Shown one piece after another: positions 25,014 to 34,200 of a stretch of DNA of 64,000 bases. The stretch lies in NCBI RefSeq assembly GCF_020103725.1, contig NZ_JAHXBG010000003.1:62001-126000 (forward strand), read 5' to 3'. The notes under the pieces are model-generated. The model saw nothing but the letters and a program-made list of their open reading frames with translations. It did not search any database and had not been told where the DNA came from. The stretch comes from Hyalangium gracile. Lineage in GTDB: Bacteria; Myxococcota; Myxococcia; Myxococcales; Myxococcaceae. Positions within the stretch are counted from its first letter, which is position 1; the number at the start of each line of letters is the position of its first letter. Made by a program: the position numbers and the translations under genes.

Positions 25014-28000
25014 CCGGTGCTCCTCTCCAGCAGGACGACCGGGAAGCCCGCGAGGAGCGGCGAGAGGGGCAGCACCACGCCACCCGTCGTCCCGCGCTCC
25101 GCCCGCACCTCGCGCCCGGTGAAGACGTCCCGGAACATCATGCCCGCATAGGCGTCCGGAAGCGTCACGAAAGTGCCTTCATACGCCTTGGAGAGCCCGC
25201 CCTGCTCCTCCAGCGCGCCCAGCGTGAAGCGCGGCACGACGGAGAGCACCACCGAGCCCTCGTGCTCCCGGGCCAGGGCCAGCGCCGCCGTCTTCCTGGG
25301 TCCTTCCAGCCCCAGCTCCCGGTAGCCACCGGTGCGGAAGAGCGGGGCCTGGCGCTGGCGCAGCCGCAGGCCCTGGGCGAGCGTGTAGAGCTTCACCCGC
25401 CCATCGTCCATGCTCGCCGTCAGCCGGGAGCACAGGCCGGGCGCGTCCGCGGCGGCCTCGCCGTCCAGCGACTCCAGCAGCCGCGCGCGCAGCGCGTAGT
25501 CCACCGGGCGGCGGTTGTCCGGATCCACGAGGGACAAGTCCCACAGCTCGCAGCCCTGGTAGGTGTCCACCACGCCGGGCGAGGCCAGCTTGAGCACCAG
25601 CTGCCCCAGGGCGTTGAGCTGGCCGGCCTTCTCGATGCGGCGCTTGAGCTGGCGCACGTCGTCCAGGAAGGCGCCGCTCTTCTTCCGGTCGAAGCACGCG
25701 TCCACGAAGCGCGCCACCGCCGTGTCGTAGTCGCCGTCCGGGTTGGTCCACGAGGTGCGGACCTTGGCCTCCTTGATGGCCTTGGCCATGTACTCGCGCA
25801 CGCGGCGCTGGAAGTCCGCAAGCTCCGCCTCGGAGAGGGACTCGCCCATGGGCCAGGCGCCCGCCACCGTCTGATAGAAGAGGTACTCGTCGTTGCGCGA
25901 GGGCGCATGTCCGCTCGGCAGCGTGCTGACGTGGGCCGCGTTGAGCCTGGCCCAGTGCGCCACGCGCTGGCCCCACTCCTCGGGCAGCTCGGTGAGCACG
26001 TTCAGCCGCGCCCGCACGTCCTCGCTGCGCTTGGTGTCGTGGGTGCTGGTAGTGAGCAGGCTGGCCGGCCAGTGCTCCGCGCGCTCGCCGTTGCGCTGGT
26101 GGAACACGTCCGGCTGCATGCCGAAGTGCTCGGGCTCCCCGCCCACCTCGTTGAGCGAGACGAGCCGGTTGTAGATGTAGAAGGAGGTGTCCTCCAGGCC
26201 CTTGGCCATCACCGGCCCCGTCACCTGCTGCAGCTTCATGGCGAAGCGGAGCATGACGGCGCGCTCCGTCTCGTTCACGTGCTCCGGGTAGCGCCGCAGC
26301 AGGATGTCCCGCAGGAAGTCGTAGATGCTGGCGTTGGTGGTGGCGTTGCGCTCCTTGGCGCGCGCGATGGTCCACTCGATGTACTGCACGTCCCGAGCGT
26401 CCAGCTCCGGCCGCCACCCGTCCACGTAGGTGCGGTAGACGGGGAACAGCGCGATGAAGTCCACCAGCGCCCGGCGCAGGCTGTTGAGCGTGAAGTCCCG
26501 CGTCCGGCGGTTCATCTCCGAGATGCGGTTCAGCTCGTAGGCGAGCATGTTGATCTCGCTCGACATCGCCGTGCGCATGATGAGCTGCTTCTTCTGGCGG
26601 ACCAGCTCCTCGAAGTCGACCGCCTCGCCGATGAAGCGGTGGTACGTCTCCGTCAGGGGCTTCTCGGCCGCGGGCTGGACGAAGACGCCGGACACCGCGT
26701 TGGCGAAGCGGTAGCCGGTGGTGCCGTGCACCGCCCACGCCTCGGGGATGCGCTCACGGCCGCCCTGGATCTTCTCCACCACCACGTAGAGCGCCTTGCG
26801 CAGCGGCGAGCTGGCGTCCTCGGCCACCTCCGTGCGCCAGCGCTCCGCCAGGCGCGGCTCCACCACGCCCCAGCGGGTGTCGCTGTCACCGAACTCCTCC
26901 TGGAAGCGCGCGCGCGCCCGATCCAGGAAGAAGCGCTCCTGGAGCCGCAGGAAGTAGGCGGTGGGATCGAACAGCCCGTCCGGATGGTCGATGCGCAGGC
27001 CCGTGACGCTGCCGTCGCGCAGCCAGTCGAAGATGCGCGCGTGGGCCTCCTCGAAGACGTCCGGATCCTCCACGCGGATGGCCGCCAGCCCGTTGATGTC
27101 GAAGAAGCGGCGGTAGTTGATCTCCTCGCCCGCCACGCGCCAGTGCGCCAGCCGGTAGCTGCACCCGGCCAGCAGCCCGTCCAGCCTGTCGAACGAGCGC
27201 GGGTTGCCCGCCGTGCCGTTGCAGGCGTCCACGCAGGCGTTCACGAAGGTGGCGATCTCGGGGCTGGCATCCACCACCATCGCGAGCCGCCGCTTGATGA
27301 CCTCCTTCTCGCGGGCGCGCTCGATGACCTTGGCCCGCTCCGTCTCCGTGCGCGCGGGCAGGTGCTCGATGGCGGTGAGGATGGACTGGAGCTCGATGAG
27401 GTGCGCGTGGTGCTCGCCCAGCCGCGCCTCCAGCTCCCGCAGGCCCGGCCGCAGCACGTTGCCGTACTGCCGGGGCGCCAGCGGGAGCAGGTGGTCGTAG
27501 TAATGGATGAAGAAGGCCCCGTTGCGGTAGCGCAGCTTCAGCTCGCCGTTCTCCAGGACGATGCCGTACTGGTCTCCGAGGATGGGCAGGAGCACCTTGT
27601 CCCGCAGCTCCGACTTCACCGGCGCCCAGTCGATGTCGAAGTACTTCGCGTACACGGAGGACGGGCCGTTCTCCAGCACGTCGAACCACAGGGCGTTGAA
27701 GCGCTCGATGCCCATGTGGTTGGGCACCACATCCAGCACCTGCCCCATGCCCTTCTCGCGCAGCGCCTGACACAGCGCCTTGTGCTCCTCGGGCGAGCCC
27801 ACCTCGGGGTTGAGGTGCTGGTGGTCCACGCAGTCGTACCCGTGGGTGCTGCCCGGCGTGGCCTTGAGGTACGGCGAGGCGTAGAAGTCACTCACCCCCA
27901 GGCGCGACAGGTACGGCACCACGGCGCGGGCGTCCTGGAAGGTGAAGCCCTGGTGGAGCTGCACCCGGTACGTGGATAGCGGAGTGGTCCGGGCCAGCAG

Positions 28001-28102
28001 CTCGTCGCGAACCCGCGCGAACAGCCTGTCGGCGATGGACACCCCACGCTCCGCCGCCCCTGCCGCGGCGGTACTCCCCTCTTCCAGCCCTTGGCGCGAC
28101 AT
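25010..28102 (-). CDS. treY: Malto-oligosyltrehalose synthase
   Basis: TreY turns the reducing-end alpha-1,4 bond of maltodextrins into an alpha,alpha-1,1 bond, the first step of the TreYZ trehalose route. The 1030-residue protein starts with the TreY-typical STYRVQLHQGFTFQDA and DFYASPYLKATPGSTHGYD. The catalytic Asp is in GLRIDHPDGLFDP, the Glu in VVEKIQGG, and the late Asp in STHDTKRSEDVRARL. It is longer than many TreY proteins, mainly through its N-terminal leader (about 25 residues) and internal insertions. ATG 28102. It forms an overlapping pair with glgX. Trehalose is an osmolyte and a spore compound in myxobacteria, so the operon may be stress or development linked. Confidence 0.95.
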   Translation of the reverse strand: MSRQGLEEGSTAAAGAAERGVSIADRLFARVRDELLARTTPLSTYRVQLHQGFTFQDARAVVPYLSRLGVSDFYASPYLKATPGSTHGYDCVDHQHLNPEVGSPEEHKALCQALREKGMGQVLDVVPNHMGIERFNALWFDVLENGPSSVYAKYFDIDWAPVKSELRDKVLLPILGDQYGIVLENGELKLRYRNGAFFIHYYDHLLPLAPRQYGNVLRPGLRELEARLGEHHAHLIELQSILTAIEHLPARTETERAKVIERAREKEVIKRRLAMVVDASPEIATFVNACVDACNGTAGNPRSFDRLDGLLAGCSYRLAHWRVAGEEINYRRFFDINGLAAIRVEDPDVFEEAHARIFDWLRDGSVTGLRIDHPDGLFDPTAYFLRLQERFFLDRARARFQEEFGDSDTRWGVVEPRLAERWRTEVAEDASSPLRKALYVVVEKIQGGRERIPEAWAVHGTTGYRFANAVSGVFVQPAAEKPLTETYHRFIGEAVDFEELVRQKKQLIMRTAMSSEINMLAYELNRISEMNRRTRDFTLNSLRRALVDFIALFPVYRTYVDGWRPELDARDVQYIEWTIARAKERNATTNASIYDFLRDILLRRYPEHVNETERAVMLRFAMKLQQVTGPVMAKGLEDTSFYIYNRLVSLNEVGGEPEHFGMQPDVFHQRNGERAEHWPASLLTTSTHDTKRSEDVRARLNVLTELPEEWGQRVAHWARLNAAHVSTLPSGHAPSRNDEYLFYQTVAGAWPMGESLSEAELADFQRRVREYMAKAIKEAKVRTSWTNPDGDYDTAVARFVDACFDRKKSGAFLDDVRQLKRRIEKAGQLNALGQLVLKLASPGVVDTYQGCELWDLSLVDPDNRRPVDYALRARLLESLDGEAAADAPGLCSRLTASMDDGRVKLYTLAQGLRLRQRQAPLFRTGGYRELGLEGPRKTAALALAREHEGSVVLSVVPRFTLGALEEQGGLSKAYEGTFVTLPDAYAGMMFRDVFTGREVRAERGTTGGVVLPLSPLLAGFPVVLLERSTG

Positions 28103-28196
28103 GGGCAGCAGAAGTAGGAATTTCCGAGGGCGTTGGCCAGTGCGCAGGTGCGCTTCCGCCCTATATCCAACGCTCGGCGGGCTGATCGCCGCGCGA

Positions 28197-28223
28197 GCGG
28201 GCCCGCAAAAGCAGAGGGCCCGC
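28197..28223 (-). terminator. GC-rich hairpin downstream of SWIB gene
   Basis: A perfect 8-bp stem (GCGGGCCC at 28197-28204 with GGGCCCGC at 28216-28223) and an 11-base loop, 59 bp downstream of the SWIB stop on the minus strand. There is no T run after it, so it could be a Rho-assisted or mRNA 3'-end hairpin. Confidence 0.4.
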
Positions 28224-28281
28224 CGTGCGTGGCGAGCCCTCGATGCAACGCGCGCCCCGCTGAGGGCTGCCGCGTGGCGGA

Positions 28282-28614
28282 CTACTCCTTCAGGTGCTTG
28301 AAGGCCCCGGCGACCTCGGTCATCTTGATCTGCTTCTTGTTGCCGTAGACCTTCTTGAGGTTGTCGTCCAGGTTGATGAGCTGGCCCTGGTTCAGACCGT
28401 TCTTCTTGAAGTAGTCCCAGAGCTTCTTGATGACCGCGGTGCGCGGCAGCGGCTTGTCGCCAACGACGGCGGCGAGCTCGGCCGTGGGAGTGAACTCCTT
28501 CATGAACGCGGCGTTCGGCTTGCGCTTGGCGCCACCAGCGGCCTTCTTGGCGGCGGGAGCCTTCTTCGCAGCAGCAGTGGTCTTCTTCGCAGCAGCAGCC
28601 TTCTTAGCGGCCAT
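28282..28614 (-). CDS. SWIB/MDM2 domain protein with histone H1-like basic tail
   Basis: A 110-residue protein in two parts. Residues 1-32 are a Lys/Ala repeat (AAKKAAAAKKTTAAAKKAPA) like the tails of histone H1 or HC1-type proteins. Residues about 35-110 are a SWIB domain (TPTAELAAVVGDKPLPRTAV, WDYFKKNGLNQGQLINLDDN). SWIB domains are mainly eukaryotic chromatin-remodelling modules, but stand-alone versions with basic tails occur in Chlamydia and some other bacteria including myxobacteria. It is probably a nucleoid-associated protein. ATG 28614 with GGAGGAGACAC upstream, a strong ribosome binding site. The 365 bp to the divergent HAD start hold the two promoters. Confidence 0.9.
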   Translation of the reverse strand: MAAKKAAAAKKTTAAAKKAPAAKKAAGGAKRKPNAAFMKEFTPTAELAAVVGDKPLPRTAVIKKLWDYFKKNGLNQGQLINLDDNLKKVYGNKKQIKMTEVAGAFKHLKE

Positions 28615-28937
28615 TCTGTGTCTCCTCCCCTCCGAAGGGGACGTGGATTACGGCGTGGAACAACCTAAGCCGTGGGCGGCGTAGTAGCACGCCCCGAGCC
28701 GAAAAACAGCCCTTCCGTGCGTATTCCCCTCTGAAAACCGCTCCGTGATCGCTGCCTCACACTCGGGAATAGGGGGGTGAGTCAGCGTTTTTCCCTCGGA
28801 GAAACGCAGGTTACCCACTGGATTTCCTCTTGAAGGCTCCACAGCTTTGGACTTGAAGGCGGGCTCATGATCGCCCTGCTCACCGCGGCACGTGACCCGC
28901 TTGGGTTGACCTGCGAATTCCCACCCATCCGGCATCG

Positions 28938-28962
28938 TTGACACACCCGTACAGGAGTGTCA
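28938..28962. promoter_or_regulatory. Inverted repeat and -35-like element before the HAD operon
   Basis: TGACAC at 28939-28944 and GTGTCA at 28957-28962 form an inverted repeat with a 12-base spacer. It is preceded by a T, giving a TTGACA -35-like hexamer at 28938. It lies 17 bp before the ATG of the HAD gene, so a protein bound there would block transcription or translation of the ether-lipid-like operon. The rest of the 28615-28979 spacer shows no gene; an imperfect 9-bp hairpin sits at 28786-28806. Confidence 0.45.
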
Positions 28963-28979
28963 GGAAGCCCGCCAGCCCC

Positions 28980-29645
28980 ATGCCCGCCAAAGCTGCCTTC
29001 TACGATGTCGACGGGACGCTCGTGAGGACGAACATCGTCCACGTCTACGCCTATTACGCCATGAACCGGGGTTCGCTCCTGGGCACGGCCGGGCGCAGTC
29101 TCGTGACGGCCGCCAGCCTGCCCCTGTTCGGCGCCCTGGACGTCATCAACCGCAAGGTCTTCAACGAGTTCTTCTACCGCTACTACGAGGGCCTGACCGA
29201 GGACCGCCTGCTCACGGTGGCCGAGGACATGTTCGAGGACGTGCTCAAGCCCGCCCTCTACGAGCAGTCGAAGGACCTCATCGCCGAGGCCCGCCGCGCC
29301 GGCTGCCGCATCGTCCTGGTCACCGGAGCGCTGGACTTCACCATGCGCCCGCTCGCCCGCTACCTGGGCGCCGACGAGCTCATCGCCAACAAGATGCAGT
29401 TCGTGGGCGGCCACGCCACCGGCAAGGTGATTCCCCCCATCATCGAGGGGGCCAACAAGGCCAACGCCATCCGGGACTACTGCGCGCGCGAGGGGCTGTC
29501 GCTGGCCCACTGCCACGGGTACTCGGACAGCGCCTCGGACTACGCCATGCTGGCCATCGTCGGCCGGCCCACGGCGGTCAACCCGGACATGCGCCTGCGA
29601 CAGCTGGCGCGGGCCTACAACTGGCCCATCCTCGACCTGAAGTGA
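28980..29645 (+). CDS. HAD-IB family phosphatase (SerB/CicA-like)
   Basis: A 221-residue HAD hydrolase of the IB subfamily. Motif I is FYDVDGTLVRTN, motif II is VLVTGALDFTMRPL, the Lys is in NKANAIRDY, and motif IV is GYSDSASDYAML. The family dephosphorylates small phospho-metabolites or lysophospholipids. ATG 28980 is preferred; a TTG at 28938 lies inside the putative operator. It overlaps the next gene by GTGA and heads a four-gene coupled unit with a multidomain lipid enzyme, so a role as phosphatidate-type phosphatase in ether-lipid synthesis is a reasonable guess. It parallels the HAD gene of the M. xanthus elb locus as far as I recall that locus. Confidence 0.88.
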   Translation: MPAKAAFYDVDGTLVRTNIVHVYAYYAMNRGSLLGTAGRSLVTAASLPLFGALDVINRKVFNEFFYRYYEGLTEDRLLTVAEDMFEDVLKPALYEQSKDLIAEARRAGCRIVLVTGALDFTMRPLARYLGADELIANKMQFVGGHATGKVIPPIIEGANKANAIRDYCAREGLSLAHCHGYSDSASDYAMLAIVGRPTAVNPDMRLRQLARAYNWPILDLK

Positions 29646-31270
29646 CGAAAACTCCCATGCGCCCCATCAAGACGCTCCAGAAGCTCTACGACGAGGAAAG
29701 TCAGGTCGTCATCACCGAGAAGGGCAGCCCCCCGCGAGTGCTCTTCTCCGGAGAGAACTTCCTGCAGGAGGACCTGCCGGTCGGCACGCGCGTCATCTTC
29801 CCGCGGCCGCCCATGGCCGGCGTGCCCAACGTGAAGGCCGCCATCCGCTGGGCCATCAACCACCCGGAGAACATGGAGCCGCTGCACGCGCTCATGCGCC
29901 CGGGCATGAAGCTCACCTGCGTCATCGACGACATCTCCGTGCCGCTGCCGCCCATGGTGACGCCGGACGTGCGGCAGACCATCCTCGAGGTGGTGCTGGA
30001 GCTGGCCGCCGACAGCGGCGTGGACGACATCCACCTGGTCATCGCCAACGCCCTGCACCGCCGCATGACGGAGGCGGAGATGCGGCGCATGGTGGGCGAG
30101 AAGATCCACAACGCCTACTACCCGGACCGCTACTACAACCACGACGCGGAGGACCCCGACGGCATCGTGGAGATGGAGCGCACCCTGCACAACGAGGTGG
30201 TGGCGCTCAACCGCCGCGTGGCCGAGAGCGACCTGGTCGTCTACGTGAACGTCAACTTCGTGCCCATGAACGGCGGCCACAAGTCCATGGGCACCGGCGT
30301 GACGAACTACGCCAGCCTGCGCGCGCACCACAACCCGAAGACCATCCGGGACTCGGACAGCTACATGGAGCCGAAGACGAGCGCGCTCTACAAGAGCAAC
30401 TCGCGCATCGGCACCGTCATCGACAAGAACCTCAAGGTCTTCCACATCGAGACGACGCTGAACAACCGCATGTTCGGCGCCCCCCTGGAGTTCCTCGGCA
30501 AGAAGGAGGAGGACTACACGGAGGCAGACCGGCTCAGGCTCCAGGCGTTGCTGTTCGGCCTGAAGCACGCCCCGCGCGCGGCGGCGCGGAAGATCTTCAA
30601 CGCCGTGCCGGCCCCGTACGAGGTGACGGGCGTGTTCGCCGGCGCCACCGAGCCCGTCCACGCCAAGACGCTGGAGATGAGCTGGAAGCAGTACTCCGTG
30701 CCGGTGGAGGGGCAGAGCGACATCGTCATCTTCCCCATCCCCTTCATCTCGCCCTACAGCGTCAACTCCATCCTCAACCCGCTACTCTTGCAGGTGATGG
30801 GGCTGGGCTACTTCTTCAACCTGAACCGGGGCGTGCCGCTGGTGAAGAAGGGCGGCGTGCTCATCCTGCTGCACCCGGCGTTCGACGAGTTCGATCCCGT
30901 GCAGCACCCCAGCTACATCGAGTTCTTCAACCGGCTGCTGCCGGAGACGCGCGACTCGATGAAGCTGGAGCACAAGTACGAGCGGGAGTTCGCGGAGAAC
31001 CCCTCGTACGTGCACCTGTACCGCAAGGGCAACGCCTACCACGGCGTGCACCCCTTCTATATGTGGTACTGGGGCGAGAACGGCCGCCAGCACGTGGGCA
31101 AGGTCATCGTCGCCGGTGCCGAGAACAACCACGTGCCCGAGCTGCTCGGCTGGGACCGGACGGACACCCTGACCGAAGCCATCGAAGAGGCCCGCGGCTT
31201 CATGGGTCGCTCCGCCACCATCAGCCTGCTGCGCATCGCGCCAACCCTGCTCGCGGACGTGAAGCTCTGA
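29642..31270 (+). CDS. LarA-like / DUF2088 family protein
   Basis: A 542-residue protein whose first half resembles the lactate-racemase N-terminal domain (DUF2088): CVIDDISVPLPPM, VDDIHLVIANALHRRMTEAE (compare the LarA motif with catalytic His in GLHR). It lacks any neighbour for the pincer-nickel cofactor (larB, larC, larE) in this window and is longer than LarA (about 425 residues). The later half (YFFNLNRGVPLVKKGGVLIL) keeps the Lys-rich end expected for cofactor attachment in LarA, but I cannot verify equivalence. GTG 29642 overlaps the HAD stop (GTGA); ATG 29657 is an alternative. Function in the lipid operon is unknown; an isomerase or epimerase step on a lipid precursor is possible. 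Confidence 0.8.
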   Translation: MTKTPMRPIKTLQKLYDEESQVVITEKGSPPRVLFSGENFLQEDLPVGTRVIFPRPPMAGVPNVKAAIRWAINHPENMEPLHALMRPGMKLTCVIDDISVPLPPMVTPDVRQTILEVVLELAADSGVDDIHLVIANALHRRMTEAEMRRMVGEKIHNAYYPDRYYNHDAEDPDGIVEMERTLHNEVVALNRRVAESDLVVYVNVNFVPMNGGHKSMGTGVTNYASLRAHHNPKTIRDSDSYMEPKTSALYKSNSRIGTVIDKNLKVFHIETTLNNRMFGAPLEFLGKKEEDYTEADRLRLQALLFGLKHAPRAAARKIFNAVPAPYEVTGVFAGATEPVHAKTLEMSWKQYSVPVEGQSDIVIFPIPFISPYSVNSILNPLLLQVMGLGYFFNLNRGVPLVKKGGVLILLHPAFDEFDPVQHPSYIEFFNRLLPETRDSMKLEHKYEREFAENPSYVHLYRKGNAYHGVHPFYMWYWGENGRQHVGKVIVAGAENNHVPELLGWDRTDTLTEAIEEARGFMGRSATISLLRIAPTLLADVKL

Positions 31271-31298
31271 GCCACGTCCCGCGGCGCCCGAGTTTCAC

Positions 31299-34200
31299 AT
31301 GACTCAGCTGCCCGAACTGAACGTCTCCCAGGTCTTCACCGGCAAGCGCCTGCTGTTCGCCGGCTCCACGGGCTTCGTGGGGAAGGTGACGCTGTGCATG
31401 CTCCTGGCCCGCTATGGGCAGGAGCTGGACAAGCTCTACGTGCTCGTGCGCAAGGGCAGTGCCGCCTCCGCCGAGCGCCGCTTCTTCGACAAGGTGGCCA
31501 CCAGCGAGCCCTTCCAGCCGCTGCGTGACGCCTATGGCGAGGAAGGCGCCCTGGAGTTCATCCGCAAGAAGTGCGAGGTGCTGGACGGCGACATCACCGA
31601 TCCGCTCATGGGCCTGGAGCCGCCGCAGGCCGAGGCGCTCACCGGCAAGGTGGCCGCCATCGTCAACTGCGCGGGCCTGGTGTCCTTCAACCCCTCGCTG
31701 GAGGTGGGCCTCAACGTCAACACCCACGGCGTGAAGAACGCGGTGGAGCTGGCGCTGAAGTGGAACGCCCCCCTCATCCACATGTCCACCGCCTTCGTCG
31801 CGGGCAACCGCAGCGGGCTCGTCTTCGAGGACGAGGAGGTGCTGGGCTACTTCCCCAAGAAGGACGAGCTGGACGGGCGAGACTTCAGCCTGGAGCAGGA
31901 GCTGAAGGACGCCGAGCGCATCGTCGCGCGGCTGCGCGAGCAGGCCGACGACAAGGCCCTCACCTCCCTCTTCCGCAAGAAGGCGCTGGACCGGCTGGAG
32001 GAGGAGGGCCGCGACGCCTCGGACGAGAAGACGCTGCGCCTGGCCGTGGGCCGTGAGCGCAAGCTGTGGCTGTCGGGCGAGCTGGTGCGCGCCGGCATGG
32101 AGCGCGCGCTGCACTGGGGCTGGCCCAACACGTACACGTACACCAAGAGCCTGGGCGAGCAGGTGCTGGCCGCCACGCCGGGCCTGCGCTACTCCATCGT
32201 CCGCCCCTCCATCGTCGAGAGCGCCCAGCACTTCCCCTTCCCCGGGTGGAACGAGGGCTTCACCACCTCCGCGCCGCTGGCGTTCATGGGCCTCAAGGGC
32301 CAGCGCAGCATCCCCGCCGGCGAGCGCACCATCCTGGACACCGTGCCCGTGGACCACGTGGCCGGAGCCACCATCGGCATCACGGCCCACGCGCTCACGG
32401 TGGAGGAGCGGCGCGTCTACCACATGGCCTCCGGGGACCTGAACCCCTTCTATGCCAGCCGCTCCGTGGAGCTGGTGGGCCTGTACCGCCGCCGCTACTA
32501 CCGCAACAAGGAGACGGGCAACGCGCTGGTGAACGCGGTGCGCTCGCGCGTGGAGCCCGTGCCCGTGTCGCGCCAGGAGTTCGAGCGCTTCAGCGCGCCG
32601 GCCTTCATCAAGGGCGCCAGGCTGCTCAAGCGGGTCATTGACGAGGTGCGGCCCACCTGGGGCGCGCCCGCCGTGCAGGCCCTGCTGGACCGCACCAAGG
32701 TGAAGCTGGATGACGTCGTCGAGCAGGCCTCCAGCCTGTCGTCCCTGATCGATCTGTTCCTCCCGTTCCTCTGGGAGAACCGCTACGTCTTCCGCTGCGA
32801 CAACACGCGCTCGGTGTACGCGCGCATGGCGCACTCCGACAGGGCGAAGATCCCCTGGAGCCCGGAGACGATCGACTGGCGCACGTACTGGCTGGAGACG
32901 CACCTGCCCGGCCTGGAGAAGTGGGTGTTCCCCGGCCTGGAGGAGGAGACGCAGCGGCGCACCGTCATCCCCGCGCACAGGGACTTGCTGGAGCTGTTCG
33001 AGGCCTCCGTGCACGCGTGGCGGCACCGGGTGGCCTTCCGCATGTTCGCCAAGGAGAAGGAGGAGCGCTTCACCTACGGCGAGGTGCACCGCTACGCCAG
33101 CCGCGTGGGCAGCGCCCTGCTGCGCGCCGGGGTGAAGCACGGGGATCGGGTGCTGCTCGTGTCGGAGAACCGGCCCGAGTGGGCCATCTCCTACTTCGGC
33201 ATCCTGCGCGCGGGCGCCACCGTCGTCCCGGTGGATCCGGCGCTCACCGAGGCGGAGGTGGTCAACATCGTCCGCCGCGCCGAGGCCAAGGTGTGCCTCA
33301 TCTCCGAGCAGGCCATGCAGGAGGACTTCCCGAACCTGGTGGCCACGCTGACGGAGGGCGAGCGCCCCACGCTCGTGCTCACCCTGGCCGAGGCCATGTC
33401 CGGGGATCCGGCGCACCCGGATCGCATCGGGCCGGTGCGCAAGACGGCGGCGGCCGATGACGTGGCCAGCCTCATCTTCACCTCCGGCACCACGGGCACG
33501 CCCAAGGGCGTCATGCTGACGCACCGCAACTTCGCCGCGCTGGTGGCGAAGCTGGCCGGGGCGTTCAACATCGGCGTGGGAGACGGGCTCGTCTCCGTGC
33601 TGCCGCTGCACCACACCTTCGAGTTCTCCGCCGGCTTCCTCACGCCGTTCTCGCGTGGCGCGGAGATCACCTACATCGACGAGCTGACGGCGGACCGGCT
33701 GGGCGACGTGTTCGAGACGGGCCGCGTGACGGCGATGGTGGGCGTGCCGGCGCTGTGGCAGCTCTTGCACCGGAAGATCACCCAGGAGATGGCCAGCCGC
33801 CCGGCGGTGGTGGAGCAGGCGCTCAAGGCGCTCATGGCCTCGCACGGGGAGCTGCGCAACCGCAGCTCGGTGAACCTGGGCAAGCTGCTGTTCTGGCCGG
33901 TGCACCGCAAGTTCGGCGGGAAGGTGAAGTTCCTGGTGTCGGGCGGCTCGGCGCTGCCGGACGAGGTGCACAAGGCCTTCCACGCGCTGGGCTTCAACAT
34001 CACCGAGGGCTACGGCCTCACCGAGGCGGCGCCGGTGCTCGCGGTGGCCGAGCCCACCAACAAGCGCCAGCCGGGCACGGTGGGCAAGCCGCTGCCGGGC
34101 ATCGAGATCCGCATCGATCAGCCGGACAACGAGGGCATCGGCGAGGTGCTGGCCAAGGGCCCCAACATCATGGCCGGCTACTTCGGGGACCGCGAGGCCA

